A stretch of 64,000 bases of DNA from Acanthacorydalis orientalis (taxonomy: Eukaryota > Arthropoda > Insecta > Megaloptera > Corydalidae). Below are positions 51,903-62,319 of the stretch, one piece after another (the first letter of the stretch is position 1; each line of letters opens with the position of its first letter). Position numbers and translations under genes: made by a program. The stretch lies in the NCBI GenBank assembly GCA_034766995.1, contig CM068324.1:19327394-19391393 (forward strand), read 5' to 3'. The notes under the pieces were generated by a model. The model saw only the letters and a list, made by a program, of their open reading frames with translations, did no database searches and had not been told where the DNA came from.

Positions 51903-52625
51903 TGTCCAAAAAATGTATGTACACTATGAATGATTATAAATTTAGTATTTATTAATGTATGACTATGGTTAAAACTCCAAATTAAGGAAGATAGACATAG
52001 GTTTTCTTTAGTTATCGCAAGGGCTCCAATTAATGACCGTTCTGGTCTAGGCACTGCTGGAACGAATGGTTTGGTTTAGTATTTGGGTATGTTTTTTTCA
52101 ATAGCTGTTCTTAATTTATTAACTGTTGCCGGTTTTGTGCCATAAACTTTATCTTTGATGAATCCCCATAAAAAATCCATTGACGTGATGTGTGAGGAGC
52201 GCGGAGGGTATTAAGTGCTACCTGTACATCCAATCCATCTGTTCAGCAAATTTTCACCAAGATAGGCCCTCACATCACGACGGTAGTGGGAAGATGGACC
52301 ATCTTGTTGGAAATAAATGTTCTCCTCATCCCAAAACACCTCACGAATGCATAGTATGATAAATTCCTATGCTATTAAAAAAGAATTGTTTAATTGAAAC
52401 CCTTGCTGATAATCCACATCACACTGTATCTCCTGGTAAATTTACATGATATTCCTCCATAATATGCGGATTCTTAGATGTCCAGTAGCTGCTATAGTAC
52501 CGATTAATTGAGCCGTTTAATTTAAACGCTCCAAAAATCTTGTTTGAAAACTGTACGTTCTCTGCACATTTTTCTATGTACCACTCACAAAACTATTCTC
52601 CGGTTGGCATCATCTTCATTGAGGG
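51901..52625 (-). pseudogene. Tc1/mariner-superfamily DDE transposase pseudogene
   Basis: The left terminus GATGTCCAAAAAATGTATGT, preceded by TA, is a transposon end. Reading the minus strand from about 52560: ENVQFSNKIF, LNGSINRYY, NPHIMEE, then a damaged stretch, then VFWDEENIYFQQDGPSSHYR, RDVRAYLGENLLNRWIG, YPPRSSHITSMDFLWGFIKD and KVYGTKPATVNKLRTAIEK. These are the DDE_3-type transposase motifs in order. The first catalytic Asp (FSDE) is now Asn and the third (SPD) is now His. Only the QQDG Asp remains. In-frame stops occur after GST and after GDTV. The element is cut off on the right near the TA array at 52649, and the N-terminal DNA-binding domain is missing. Confidence 0.85.
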
Positions 52626-52642
52626 TATGGACTAATGTTGAA

Positions 52643-52648
<6 letters not shown>

Positions 52649-52689
<41 letters not shown>
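52649..52689. repeat. (TA)n microsatellite
   Basis: About 20 TA units, marking where recognisable similarity of the upstream transposase pseudogene stops. Confidence 0.97.
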
Positions 52690-52692
<3 letters not shown>

Positions 52693-52991
52693 CATAACTT
52701 TTTGTTTTATGTGATTGTTGTTCGATTCCTTAAAGTATTCCATAAAACATATAAAATGTAATAAAATCAATATTTTTAAATCATGTTTTTTAAGATTTTC
52801 CTGCTACAAATCCTATGATCCTTACCATCCACACCTACATTTTTGTTTCCAATCCTGTTAAGCTCATACACCTGAAGTTGATTGAAAGATCAAGTGTTTA
52901 CTGAAGATTTGCACATCGAAATATAAAAATGCTATTGTTTATTCATAATCATTGTATTAAATAACTACGTGTAAAATAAATCCAATATACT

Positions 52992-52998
<7 letters not shown>

Positions 52999-53062
<64 letters not shown>
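52999..53062. repeat. (TA)n microsatellite
   Basis: About 64 bases of TA with one G, followed by GT units. Confidence 0.97.
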
Positions 53063-53074
<12 letters not shown>

Positions 53075-53215
53075 ATCATAAATATATACATACATACCAT
53101 ACACACGTATTTGTGTATATTCTTGTTGGATGTCGAAAACAGAAGTTGTTTTGCATAGGTTGTTTTATCATTTGAGAAAATTTTTCTTGTTAATTTTGAA
53201 CAGTTTCGGTCGTTA

Positions 53216-53320
53216 AATAATAATGGATGAAATTGTTTGAACAGTAAATTCAATTCCAAACTATATATATATTTTGTATTGAATTTACTATTCAACAGAA
53301 CGAGTTTATCCATTATTATA
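53216..53320. repeat. imperfect palindrome with short TA core
   Basis: Arms 53216-53260 and 53273-53320 are near inverted complements (AATAATGGAT.AA.., AGTAAATTCAAT) around CTATATATATAT. Because of this, both strands give similar open frames containing NSKFN and LNLLF. It has the same design as the palindrome at 2047-2180 but an unrelated sequence. Confidence 0.85.
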
Positions 53321-53623
53321 AGTATTTTAAAAAATGTATCTATCGTATCCATCTGTATTTATAATAGTATGATATATTGTTATGATTACTTTTTAATTTT
53401 AATTTTGCATAGTTTTTTTGACTGTTTTGATATATTTAATATATATTTTTGCAGTTATAAATTCCTGAATACGTGTACGTCTTATTTTATCAATCACTGT
53501 TTTGTTTAGTAACAAATAACCGGATGGAACTATTTTTGAATTAATTATAATATGTAATATTGAACGAATGAAGTTTTTCATTTATTTCATTGTTGTTTAT
53601 ATCTCTGTAAATATCATCAGTTA

Positions 53624-53626
<3 letters not shown>

Positions 53627-53679
<53 letters not shown>
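53627..53679. repeat. (TA)n microsatellite
   Basis: About 26 TA units. Confidence 0.97.
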
Positions 53680-53681
<2 letters not shown>

Positions 53682-53727
53682 AACTTTAAATACAAAAGTT
53701 TAAAATATTTTATTTTCTAAATGTCTG

Positions 53728-53761
<34 letters not shown>

Positions 53762-54154
53762 GAAGCAAATTTTATTCCTATCTTTTATTTAATCATAAAA
53801 TTGAACATTTTTGAACATAAACCGATTAAAAACTTCATACAAAAAAAACACAACAGAACTGTCAGACTTTCAAAACGTTCTGACATTCGTTTAATATAAG
53901 AGGATGTTGAATTTGTAATAAACGCTGTTTATGCTTTCAATTTTATAAATTGGTATCTTTACTTGTACGGTTTTGACTTTGTAACACAGTGCCATAATTT
54001 ACTTTAACGCTAGCTTTTTTATTTCCTGTTGAGCACATTGTTTAACACGTGTGATATAAATAATAATATAACATAACATTTCTTTTTTCATATTGCAATT
54101 TATTTCTTGAGTCTTGTCTTCTTTATTTTTTTATATTGTATACTTACATACTCT

Positions 54155-54157
<3 letters not shown>

Positions 54158-54205
<48 letters not shown>
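54158..54205. repeat. (TA)n microsatellite
   Basis: About 24 TA units. Confidence 0.97.
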
Positions 54206-54208
<3 letters not shown>

Positions 54209-54287
54209 GTTTGTACGGATTTATTATTATTGTACAATTATAATACTATACTTTTATATGAATTTCATTCGAACAATTATAAATTTT

Positions 54288-54322
<35 letters not shown>

Positions 54323-54527
54323 GCATATACAGAAGATTTTTTCAAATATATCTATATTTTTTAATATTTTAGTAAATATTATTTTGGGAATATAGTAAGC
54401 ATTAGAGTAAGTAAAGTATATATGTATAGATGTGCAATATATTTGCAATTGATTATATAGGCATAAATGAGTTTTAAAAAACGTGTTTATTATTTCATTC
54501 GGTTACATGTATATGCTTATAATTGAC

Positions 54528-54572
54528 AAGTGGGCGAGCGCAGCAAGCAGGGGACGAAGCCCCCTCGTATTT
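54528..54572. mobile_element. Helitron-like GC-rich hairpin remnant
   Basis: A sharply GC-rich block, GGGCGAGCGCAGCAAGCAG then GGGACGAAGCCCCC, sits in pure AT-rich spacer. GGGG (54550-54553) can pair with CCCC (54561-54564). GCGAGCG..GCGAGC followed by a GAAGCCCC hairpin is a form commonly seen at Helitron 3' ends. The expected CTRR terminus is not exact here, so the assignment is tentative. Confidence 0.35.
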
Positions 54573-54876
54573 ACTTAAAATCCGCTTTTGCGATTGCAAA
54601 TATGGTTTTTTTAATTATATCGATACAAAATTACTTCAAATAATTAGGTTAATTTTGCTGCATTGGACAGTTCTAATAAAATATTATTGATAATTAGAAG
54701 AAATTTCACATTTTACTTTTGAGAACTGATATGGCTTCAAAATACATATATAGAATTGCTTTCATAAATAGTCAATGGTTATCTCTTATTTGATATATAT
54801 ATATATATATATATCAATTACACATTTTATACTGTTGGAAATATAAATCGTAATACACACTTACAGGCCACTGTTT

Positions 54877-54879
<3 letters not shown>

Positions 54880-54910
<31 letters not shown>

Positions 54911-54911
54911 T

Positions 54912-54975
<64 letters not shown>
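54880..54975. repeat. long (TA)n microsatellite
   Basis: Two TA runs joined by CTATACATA, 96 bases in all. Confidence 0.97.
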
Positions 54976-54979
<4 letters not shown>

Positions 54980-55291
54980 TTCTGCCTGTGTGTAAACATA
55001 TACATAAATGCACGCACAACATATATACTTTCAATTGATGAATCTACGTACAGAAATGAGAAGCACATTGAAACCCCTAGCTATCAAACCAACGATCCTA
55101 CAAGCTATTCTACAACCCCATACCCTCAATATCATCCTGTGTATACGAGCCAGCCGCTATTAATTAATTTATATTTGTAACTTGATTTATTAATTGGTTT
55201 TACGGAAATTATTTGTTATTTCATGATGATTCATTCATTTCTAGAATATCGTTATTATTATGTTGTGATTATTGTTGTTTATTATTTGCTC

Positions 55292-55343
<52 letters not shown>

Positions 55344-55855
55344 GTCTAATATTATTTTTATTTCATTAATATTATTTTTATTTTTTTATTAACTTATTAA
55401 TTTCATGAGGGTAAATCTGCTTTTTAATTCTCGTTGAAACAGTAAAAAAAGTTTATTATATAATTAATTATATTTGTCATTAAATACCTATATATATGGG
55501 TATAAAAAATTAGTATATGCTTAATTATTTTTATTTCTTTATTGAACAGATATGTATACACCTTTGTCTTCTTTGTTCTATTCATATATTTCGCTCCAAT
55601 AATATGTTTAGACGATCATTTGTTATAGAACTTATCTGTATGTGGGTTTATTTTTGTTTGTTTTTTCAAATTTTCATTAGTATTGAGTTACAGACAATCT
55701 TGACGCTTTTCGGAAATAATACTATATCCGAGTATTACAATCAATCTGTATTGTGATATCAAAATACCAATTTTGTATCGTCTATCATACAGATTTTGTC
55801 ATTTCATTTAATACTCACTGTAAATGACAAGTTATATATTTGTTTTCTCTAACTT

Positions 55856-55864
<9 letters not shown>

Positions 55865-55922
<58 letters not shown>
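55865..55922. repeat. (TA)n microsatellite
   Basis: About 28 TA units. Confidence 0.97.
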
Positions 55923-55930
<8 letters not shown>

Positions 55931-56556
55931 ACATAGGTGAAAGAGATAAACATGACTGTCTGTAATTTACACCTGGAAGAAAATTAACAGTGAAATTAGA
56001 AAACTTGTTTTTCTGGGTAATTGAATTCTTGTTTAATCAATTATTCATTTTTTGTCGTAGCTTATTTACTTCAATTCGTAAAATAATATTTATGTAAATA
56101 GAGCTGAAGAGAATAAACCCAGGCCAATTAATATATTTTTCTATCAAGTTTAGTAAACTCAGAGCTGTTAAGGTAGTTTTGTATTTGATCACATTTCATT
56201 ATTTTATACAATATAATAATGTCAATTAAGGTTATTTAGCAAACATTATATAGATGTTTACATTATATTATTTTTAATAACCAGGCTTGCCTTTTGAAAT
56301 GCAACAATTTCTGTTATTAAAACTATGTCAGATATATTACCAGTATAAATTGTATAAAAAGGTCGTGTCAACGAAAATGTGATAAAGTGTGCGAAAATAT
56401 TTTTCAATAGAATAGTTTTATATGTCGAATATCGCGCTACGCTCTGTATACCTCCAAACTGTCGAAGTTTACCCTAAAATTTGATATGCCCAGTACCGAT
56501 GTGTCCTCCATTGCTTACTTGCCAGTTTGTACTAGCTAACACTTTCTTTCTTTTAG

Positions 56557-56598
56557 ACTGACTTGACTGGCTTCTTTTGCAACTGAATGGGCCAGATG
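56557..56598 (+). other. candidate untranslated exon
   Basis: The block is preceded by CTAAC, a pyrimidine tract and TTTTAG (acceptor AG at 56555-56556) and followed by GTAAGC (donor GT at 56599-56600). It is 42 bases long and GC-richer than its surroundings. All three frames contain a stop, so it cannot be an internal coding exon. An ATGGGCCAGATG at its end could begin translation into the next exon. The call rests on splice-site shape only. Confidence 0.3.
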
Positions 56599-57083
56599 GT
56601 AAGCATATTAATCAGTAGCGTGCAATGAATCTTTTCTCCTTTTACAACGTTTCAAATCATATATTATCTTCAAATTGATTTCAAATGTGTTCACTAACTT
56701 TACTACTTTTCTTACAAATCCGAATAAAATATATTGTCATTAAGTAATGTTTGATTTCATTTATTCAAGTTCAGTTCATAAAAGCAATTATATATTTTCA
56801 GATTTTTCATATTGTTTTTCTTAAACAATATATAAAATTGATTTTTATTATCAGATGTTTATAAAATTAATATTTATAAAAAAAGAATTTATTATTAATA
56901 TAGCATTTCTAAAATAAAAACATAGGGATTGAGTTCAGTTTAGTAATATTTCGATTTAATTATGCAAGACATATTTCCATACTATATTATTATTTTTTTA
57001 ACTTTTATCTGAATAGCTATTCATCTGAAAATTAATATCATTCAATTCCTTCTGAGAAGACCATACACATATCTAATGTTATA

Positions 57084-57590
57084 CAAGGGTAATTTGAAAT
57101 GTTCACGGTCTAACTTTGAAAGAATATAACTTGTGTCCTTAAATTACTTTTATTTTTCAATATGATTCTCCTGAACTTCAATACCATTTGTTCAGCGATG
57201 CTTCAGGTCTACCACCAATGATTTTAACTACTAAGCGGGTTATTTTCTAATCTTGCACGACTACATTTAAATTCAGCTACGCATTTCTTTACGGTTGTAT
57301 ATGAAGGTGCACTATCATCCAATACATTTTTCATATCATTAAAGATTTCTGTTGGGTTTAAGCCTTTTTTTGACAAAAAACAATCACCGTACGATGTTAA
57401 ACTTTATCCATTTCAACAACGACAAAGAAAGAACTTTATTTAAATTGGTATTTGCAATAAATTGCTTGACACATTAATTATAGACTTTGAGGCTATATAG
57501 AAGATAAATATCGCTTTGTGATGCGCTACACATTTTTATAATATTACCGACACTTATATGTAAGGCCACGAAATTTTTAAATCACTCTCA
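57084..57590 (-). mobile_element. family B mariner deletion derivative, copy 1
   Basis: The ends are CAAGGGTAATTTGAAATGTTC (left, preceded by TA) and a degenerate complement ending AATCACTCTC (right). On the minus strand, FNDMKNVLDDSAPSYTTVKK, then VAEFKCSRARLENNP match the N-terminal HTH region of mori-type mariner transposases. This is followed directly by SIAEQMVLKF, the C-terminal tail, so the catalytic domain is deleted. Stops and a substituted KKC show decay. Confidence 0.8.
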
Positions 57591-57901
57591 TATATGTGTC
57601 AATATTTAAAGTTGGGCAATGGTTTTATGGAAAAAATGAATATTTATTCGAAGGTAATTCTATTCGAGTATATTAAATTAATTTCGACACAAAATGAATC
57701 GAATGATTGAATTTTGTTCCTGAAAAGTGGAAGATCTAAATGTTTAATAATTTTCTATTCTCTCGGTATTTGAATTTAATACGTAATTGATTCTAAATCA
57801 ACTTAAACATTTTTAAATTTAATCACTTTTCATATCTGTTTTTGTATGATGTCTTCTTATATATTGAATGGCCCTGTATACACAGCAGAATGATTGATTA
57901 A

Positions 57902-57942
<41 letters not shown>

Positions 57943-58588
57943 ATGATGTACGCCACTGGTAGGATTGAACGTGAGAACGTTGAACGATTTTTCTGTTGTG
58001 ATTAGATCCGCGATGATATTCTTTTGTGAAACGATTCTGATGGAATGATGGATGGATGCGTGGATGCATGGATTCGCGGACATTTACCTATCTCAGATAA
58101 TACAGTGAAAGTAATATATATATATATATATATGCACAGATGATATTTGTATAGAAGTTAAACGGTCAAAGATTTTTTGAATTATATCTCTATATATAAC
58201 AGTGACATTAGTAATTTCTTCCTGCATTTTTTTTGTCATGAATTGATCTTAAATTGATATCTACAAATAGAAATATTATTAGTAATAAACATGTACGTTT
58301 CTAAGATACACATTTTAAATGAAAGACTTTATTGTCTTTAAAGTTAAAAACTACCTTGCTTATAAAATACAAAATCTATATGAAATAGGTACTTTTGTAT
58401 TTTAAAAGTTGATATTTTTTTGAGTTGATCTTTTAATGAAAATTGTTAATACAATTAAACATATACTTAATTTGAAAATACCCACAAATTATTTATTAAA
58501 TTATATTTCATTTTTAAATTCTATTCAAATTATAAATTCTTTTTAATACAATTATAATTTTATTGGATTTACATTTTTTTAAAACGTT

Positions 58589-58591
<3 letters not shown>

Positions 58592-58639
<48 letters not shown>
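58592..58639. repeat. (TA)n microsatellite
   Basis: About 24 TA units. Confidence 0.97.
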
Positions 58640-58641
<2 letters not shown>

Positions 58642-58849
58642 CCTATAAAATAAACCAATTTAATACACAAACGTCATAAAAATGGATTGATGTATCTTTT
58701 GTAGAATGTAAAATTGTATCTCAGTAATCCATTAGTAGTTTTTGTGGGTGATCTTGTTTGTCTAGAGTTCATTAATATTACTATTGTTTTGACACAAAAA
58801 CATAGAACAAGAAATTGTATATATATATATATATATATATAAACAATTT

Positions 58850-59055
58850 GATACAACAGCTTAAAACAATTTGGCAGTCGATTTTTTCCAATCATTGTAA
58901 ATATACTGTGATCGCCCCACATCGCCACAGATCGGATCAAATCGTTGAGAACGAATTGTTGTTCCTTAGGGATGAGACCTGGCCAAAATTGATAAGTGTA
59001 ACTCCGCACAGTAAAACTATATTATAAAGGCACTACTAACGGCCTACACACAAGG
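58850..59055. other. GC-richer block open on both strands
   Basis: A near-balanced block is open on both strands: plus to 59027 and minus from 59009. The minus frame includes FWPGLIPKEQQFVLNDLI and SVAMWGDHSIFTMIGKNR, and the plus frame includes ELLFLRDETWPKLIS. Neither matches a family I know, and both then enter a TA array. It may be a fragment of an unidentified gene or transposon. Confidence 0.25.
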
Positions 59056-59063
59056 GTTGGTAA

Positions 59064-59100
<37 letters not shown>

Positions 59101-59640
59101 TCTGATTAAAATTCTTATATTAATTGTATGTATTTTATTATTTGGTATTGTGTGCTTCAGATTTTCGATATAGGTGATGTTAATTAGGATTCCACATAGA
59201 AGTATTAAAAGGGGATGCAGGAGTTAAGGAAACTCATGTTATTTTTTTTATTTAGTATTTTAATTCAATTTAATTCTAAAATACGATTGAACTAAGATAC
59301 TAAATAAGTAATAACACGTTTTTTTATTACTTTAGTGTGGAAGCCAAAGTAGAATCATCCTATATTATTTCGTTTTTATTTCTACTTTAGTAGTTATATT
59401 ACTTTTATAACATTTTCGATTAAATAAATTGAAAAATAAAAACAACGACATTTTATAAATCATACAAGCCCTATGGGATTTAAGACATTGATAATTCTTG
59501 ATCGTTATTTTTTACACGACATCGTCGTACGGTTGGAAAGTCACGTTGACAGATTTCGATGTAAAAATATAACATTTCTTTTAGACTTAATTTTTCTCGC
59601 TATTTTTCAATTTGACAGGACCTTTAAAAATATCTAACTG

Positions 59641-59647
<7 letters not shown>

Positions 59648-59699
<52 letters not shown>
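59648..59699. repeat. (TA)n microsatellite
   Basis: About 26 TA units, followed at once by GTGGTGTAATCAAGATTTAA. Confidence 0.97.
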
Positions 59700-59701
<2 letters not shown>

Positions 59702-60135
59702 GTGTAATCAAGATTTAATCTTGAGGGGCGGAGTTCAACGGATAAAAAAATGTGTAATGTGAATTCAATAAAATTCATTAGGTGATTATAAAAATTCATT
59801 TTATATACACTATTCGAAATCAAATTAATTTAATAAATATTTGTTTAGTTTAAGGTCAATTTCACTGTTTATTTACAGTATGTAGATTGTTATAAAATAA
59901 ATTAGGCACATAAATTAATACACACTTTAATTATAAAGGCATATTTGTATTTTAATTCGCTTGAAAATCTTTCTTACCTGTTTATTTGTAATTAATTACG
60001 GACTTTCAAAGTGGAAGTAATATTTTTTAAGTAAAATATTAATATTTATTCAATTGAAATTAAATCGCTTTCAATTCATTATGTATTTTATTCTTTTTTA
60101 TAATGTATATTTGAATGTACTCTTTATGTTATTTG

Positions 60136-60138
<3 letters not shown>

Positions 60139-60180
<42 letters not shown>
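60139..60180. repeat. (TA)n microsatellite
   Basis: About 21 TA units. Confidence 0.97.
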
Positions 60181-60184
<4 letters not shown>

Positions 60185-60516
60185 AATGTTATTGAGAAAT
60201 GAAATCTATTGATTTTATACAAAGAATAAGTACTTTCGTATATTATTTTAAGTATAAAACTCGTATACTCGAATTACCATACATTGTGCGTTATAATATA
60301 ATTATTCATTCTTTAAAGAATATATTATGGAATTATAAAACATAAATTCTTTTTATTCTATATGTAAAAAATATCCAGAAGTGCGTGAAGTAAGGAAAGA
60401 ATAAGTGAAAAAAATATCGCGTGAATATATTTTTTTAATTATAAAAAATTAAAAAAAATATTCTCATAAAACAACAATAAAAGCCATCGCATTAATTCGT
60501 ATTACTTCTTACAAAA

Positions 60517-60541
60517 CGTCTGTACACATTTCGTACAGACG
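60517..60541. repeat. perfect 9-base hairpin
   Basis: CGTCTGTAC (60517-60525) and GTACAGACG (60533-60541) are exact complements around a 7-base loop, followed by an A-rich run. It is GC-richer than the surroundings. On the minus strand it would be a stem-loop preceded by a U-rich run. No gene is attached. Confidence 0.8.
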
Positions 60542-61505
60542 AAAAAAGAAACAAGACCGTACTAAAAGAAGTACACTAATATGATTAAAATTAAAGATCC
60601 AAAGTCTCATAACAATTTATCCGCGGAAAGGTTTTTAAGAAAACAGCGATAAGGCGTGGTTATTCGCACTAAGTAAATGGTTAGACTATAAGATCAAGAA
60701 ATTGTGTCATTAAAGTGCTTTTATTAACACTTTCTGCTAAGATATAGAAGGAAATGTATTTTTCTACAAACAGCGCGAATGAAAATTTACTTTTCTCACT
60801 GTTCAAACGTACGGATAATACAACAAATGTAGCCGGTTCGTATTTAGTTCGTATATTTTCGAAATTTCACATTTTTTCCTTTCGCCGTATCTTATTGGAC
60901 TTATGTCTTTCTGCGACAGATGTTGCCTGTCTAGAGAGTTTAATTTGTTATATCTGGCGATTATTGTAAAAAGCAATAGAATATTTTATACATAAAAATA
61001 TTCGAAAGAGTAAGCTAACTAACCAGTGCTTTATTTTCTCATAAACATTAATTACGTTATAAAATTAATATACATCTTTTCTCGTTTAATACCTTTCGGT
61101 TTTTCGTAATCTTCTTTAACAGTGTCTTTTTTATTCTAACATTTCTTTCATATTTGGTACTATTAAATCTTTTAAATCTATCGTAAAACCTATTCACGTT
61201 TTCTTTGACAAAGATTTACTTTCAAGTTACATAAAATGAAGAAAATAAATTAATAACAGTATATTATGTACATTCGTTCGAATTTTAATCTTATAATATT
61301 CGACTCGCACAAGATTAATCTTAAGAGATTGTTATCTTACAAGATACTAAACTCTTATGACAGACTAATATTCTAAAATCATAAAAGAAAATCATTTTAG
61401 TTTGCTCGCTTTGAGATAAAGCTTTTTTGTTCTTCCAATAATATTTAAAAAAATTCTGCTTCATATATATGTATATATATTCAAACATACATGGTATTTA
61501 TAATA

Positions 61506-62002
61506 CAAGGGCGATTTGAAAAGTTCGCGACCTAACTATGAAAGAATATAACTTGTTTTTAAATTACTTTTATTTTTCAATATGGTTCCCTTGAACTTCA
61601 ATGCTCTTCGTTCAGCGATGCTCCAAGCCTACCACCAAGGATTTTGACCATTATGCGGGTTACCTTCTAAGCTTGCACGGCCACATTTAAATTCAGCTGC
61701 CCACTTACGGTTGCATATGAAGGTGCACTATCACCAAGTACATTTTTCATTTCATTAAATGTTTCTGTTAGCGTTAAGCCTTTTTTGAGTAAAAACTTTA
61801 TCAGCGCACAACAACTATATTCATTTCAATAAGAGCAAAAAAGAGCTTTATTTAAATTGATGTCTGCAACAAACTGCTTGGAATATTAATTATAGACTTT
61901 GAGTTTATGTATAAGATAGATATTGCTTTGTAATACGCCACAAATATTGAAAATATTATCACCACTTATATATTAGGCCACAAACTTTTCAAATCACCTT
62001 CG
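61506..62002 (-). mobile_element. family B mariner deletion derivative, copy 2
   Basis: The ends are CAAGGGCGATTTGAAAAGTTC (left, preceded by TA) and CAAACTTTTCAAATCACCTTCG (right), a clear inverted pair. The minus strand reads NEMKNVLGDSAPSYATV, then after a small deletion WAAEFKCGRASLEGNP, matching a mariner N-terminal DNA-binding region. SIAERRALKFKGTILK, the C-terminal tail, then joins directly, at the same junction as in the 57084 copy. One internal deletion therefore preceded their spread. This copy is less decayed than copy 1. Confidence 0.85.
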
Positions 62003-62287
62003 TTTATATGAATTACATTTACAGTTTGCATTTACAGACTAATAATATTATTAATTAAATAAATTCCTCTCATTTCAATGAAATTCTTTACAGTATTATT
62101 AGTTCATCAGTTTTTAAAATATTGTTTGTATCAATATAATAATTAAATTCATTAAATTTGTATAATTATTTATGTAAATTAATTATTATTAGAAATAATA
62201 TGCTCATATTTTGTATCTCGTAAAATATTTTTTTTAAATATACATTTTTAAAAAAATGATATAATTACACACACACATATATTTTTG

Positions 62288-62319
<32 letters not shown>

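Larger units (their letters stand above)
52690..57083. other. AT-rich spacer with many TA arrays
   Basis: No host gene is recognised. Arrays not listed separately lie at 53730-53758, 54290-54319, 54792-54814 and 55296-55339. The frame at 55517-55756 is hydrophobic and unrecognised. Confidence 0.5.
57591..61505. other. AT-rich spacer with arrays
   Basis: No gene is recognised. TA arrays not listed separately lie at 57905-57941, 58113-58132, 58819-58841 and 59069-59097. A GC-richer patch at 57942-58085 carries GGATG-type units. The frame at 60754-60969 has no known relative. Confidence 0.5.

Noticed and set aside
57942..58085. LTR or primer-binding-site of a retroelement
   Set aside because: TGGTAGGATTGAAC looked suggestive, but there are no paired LTRs, polypurine tract or reverse-transcriptase motifs.
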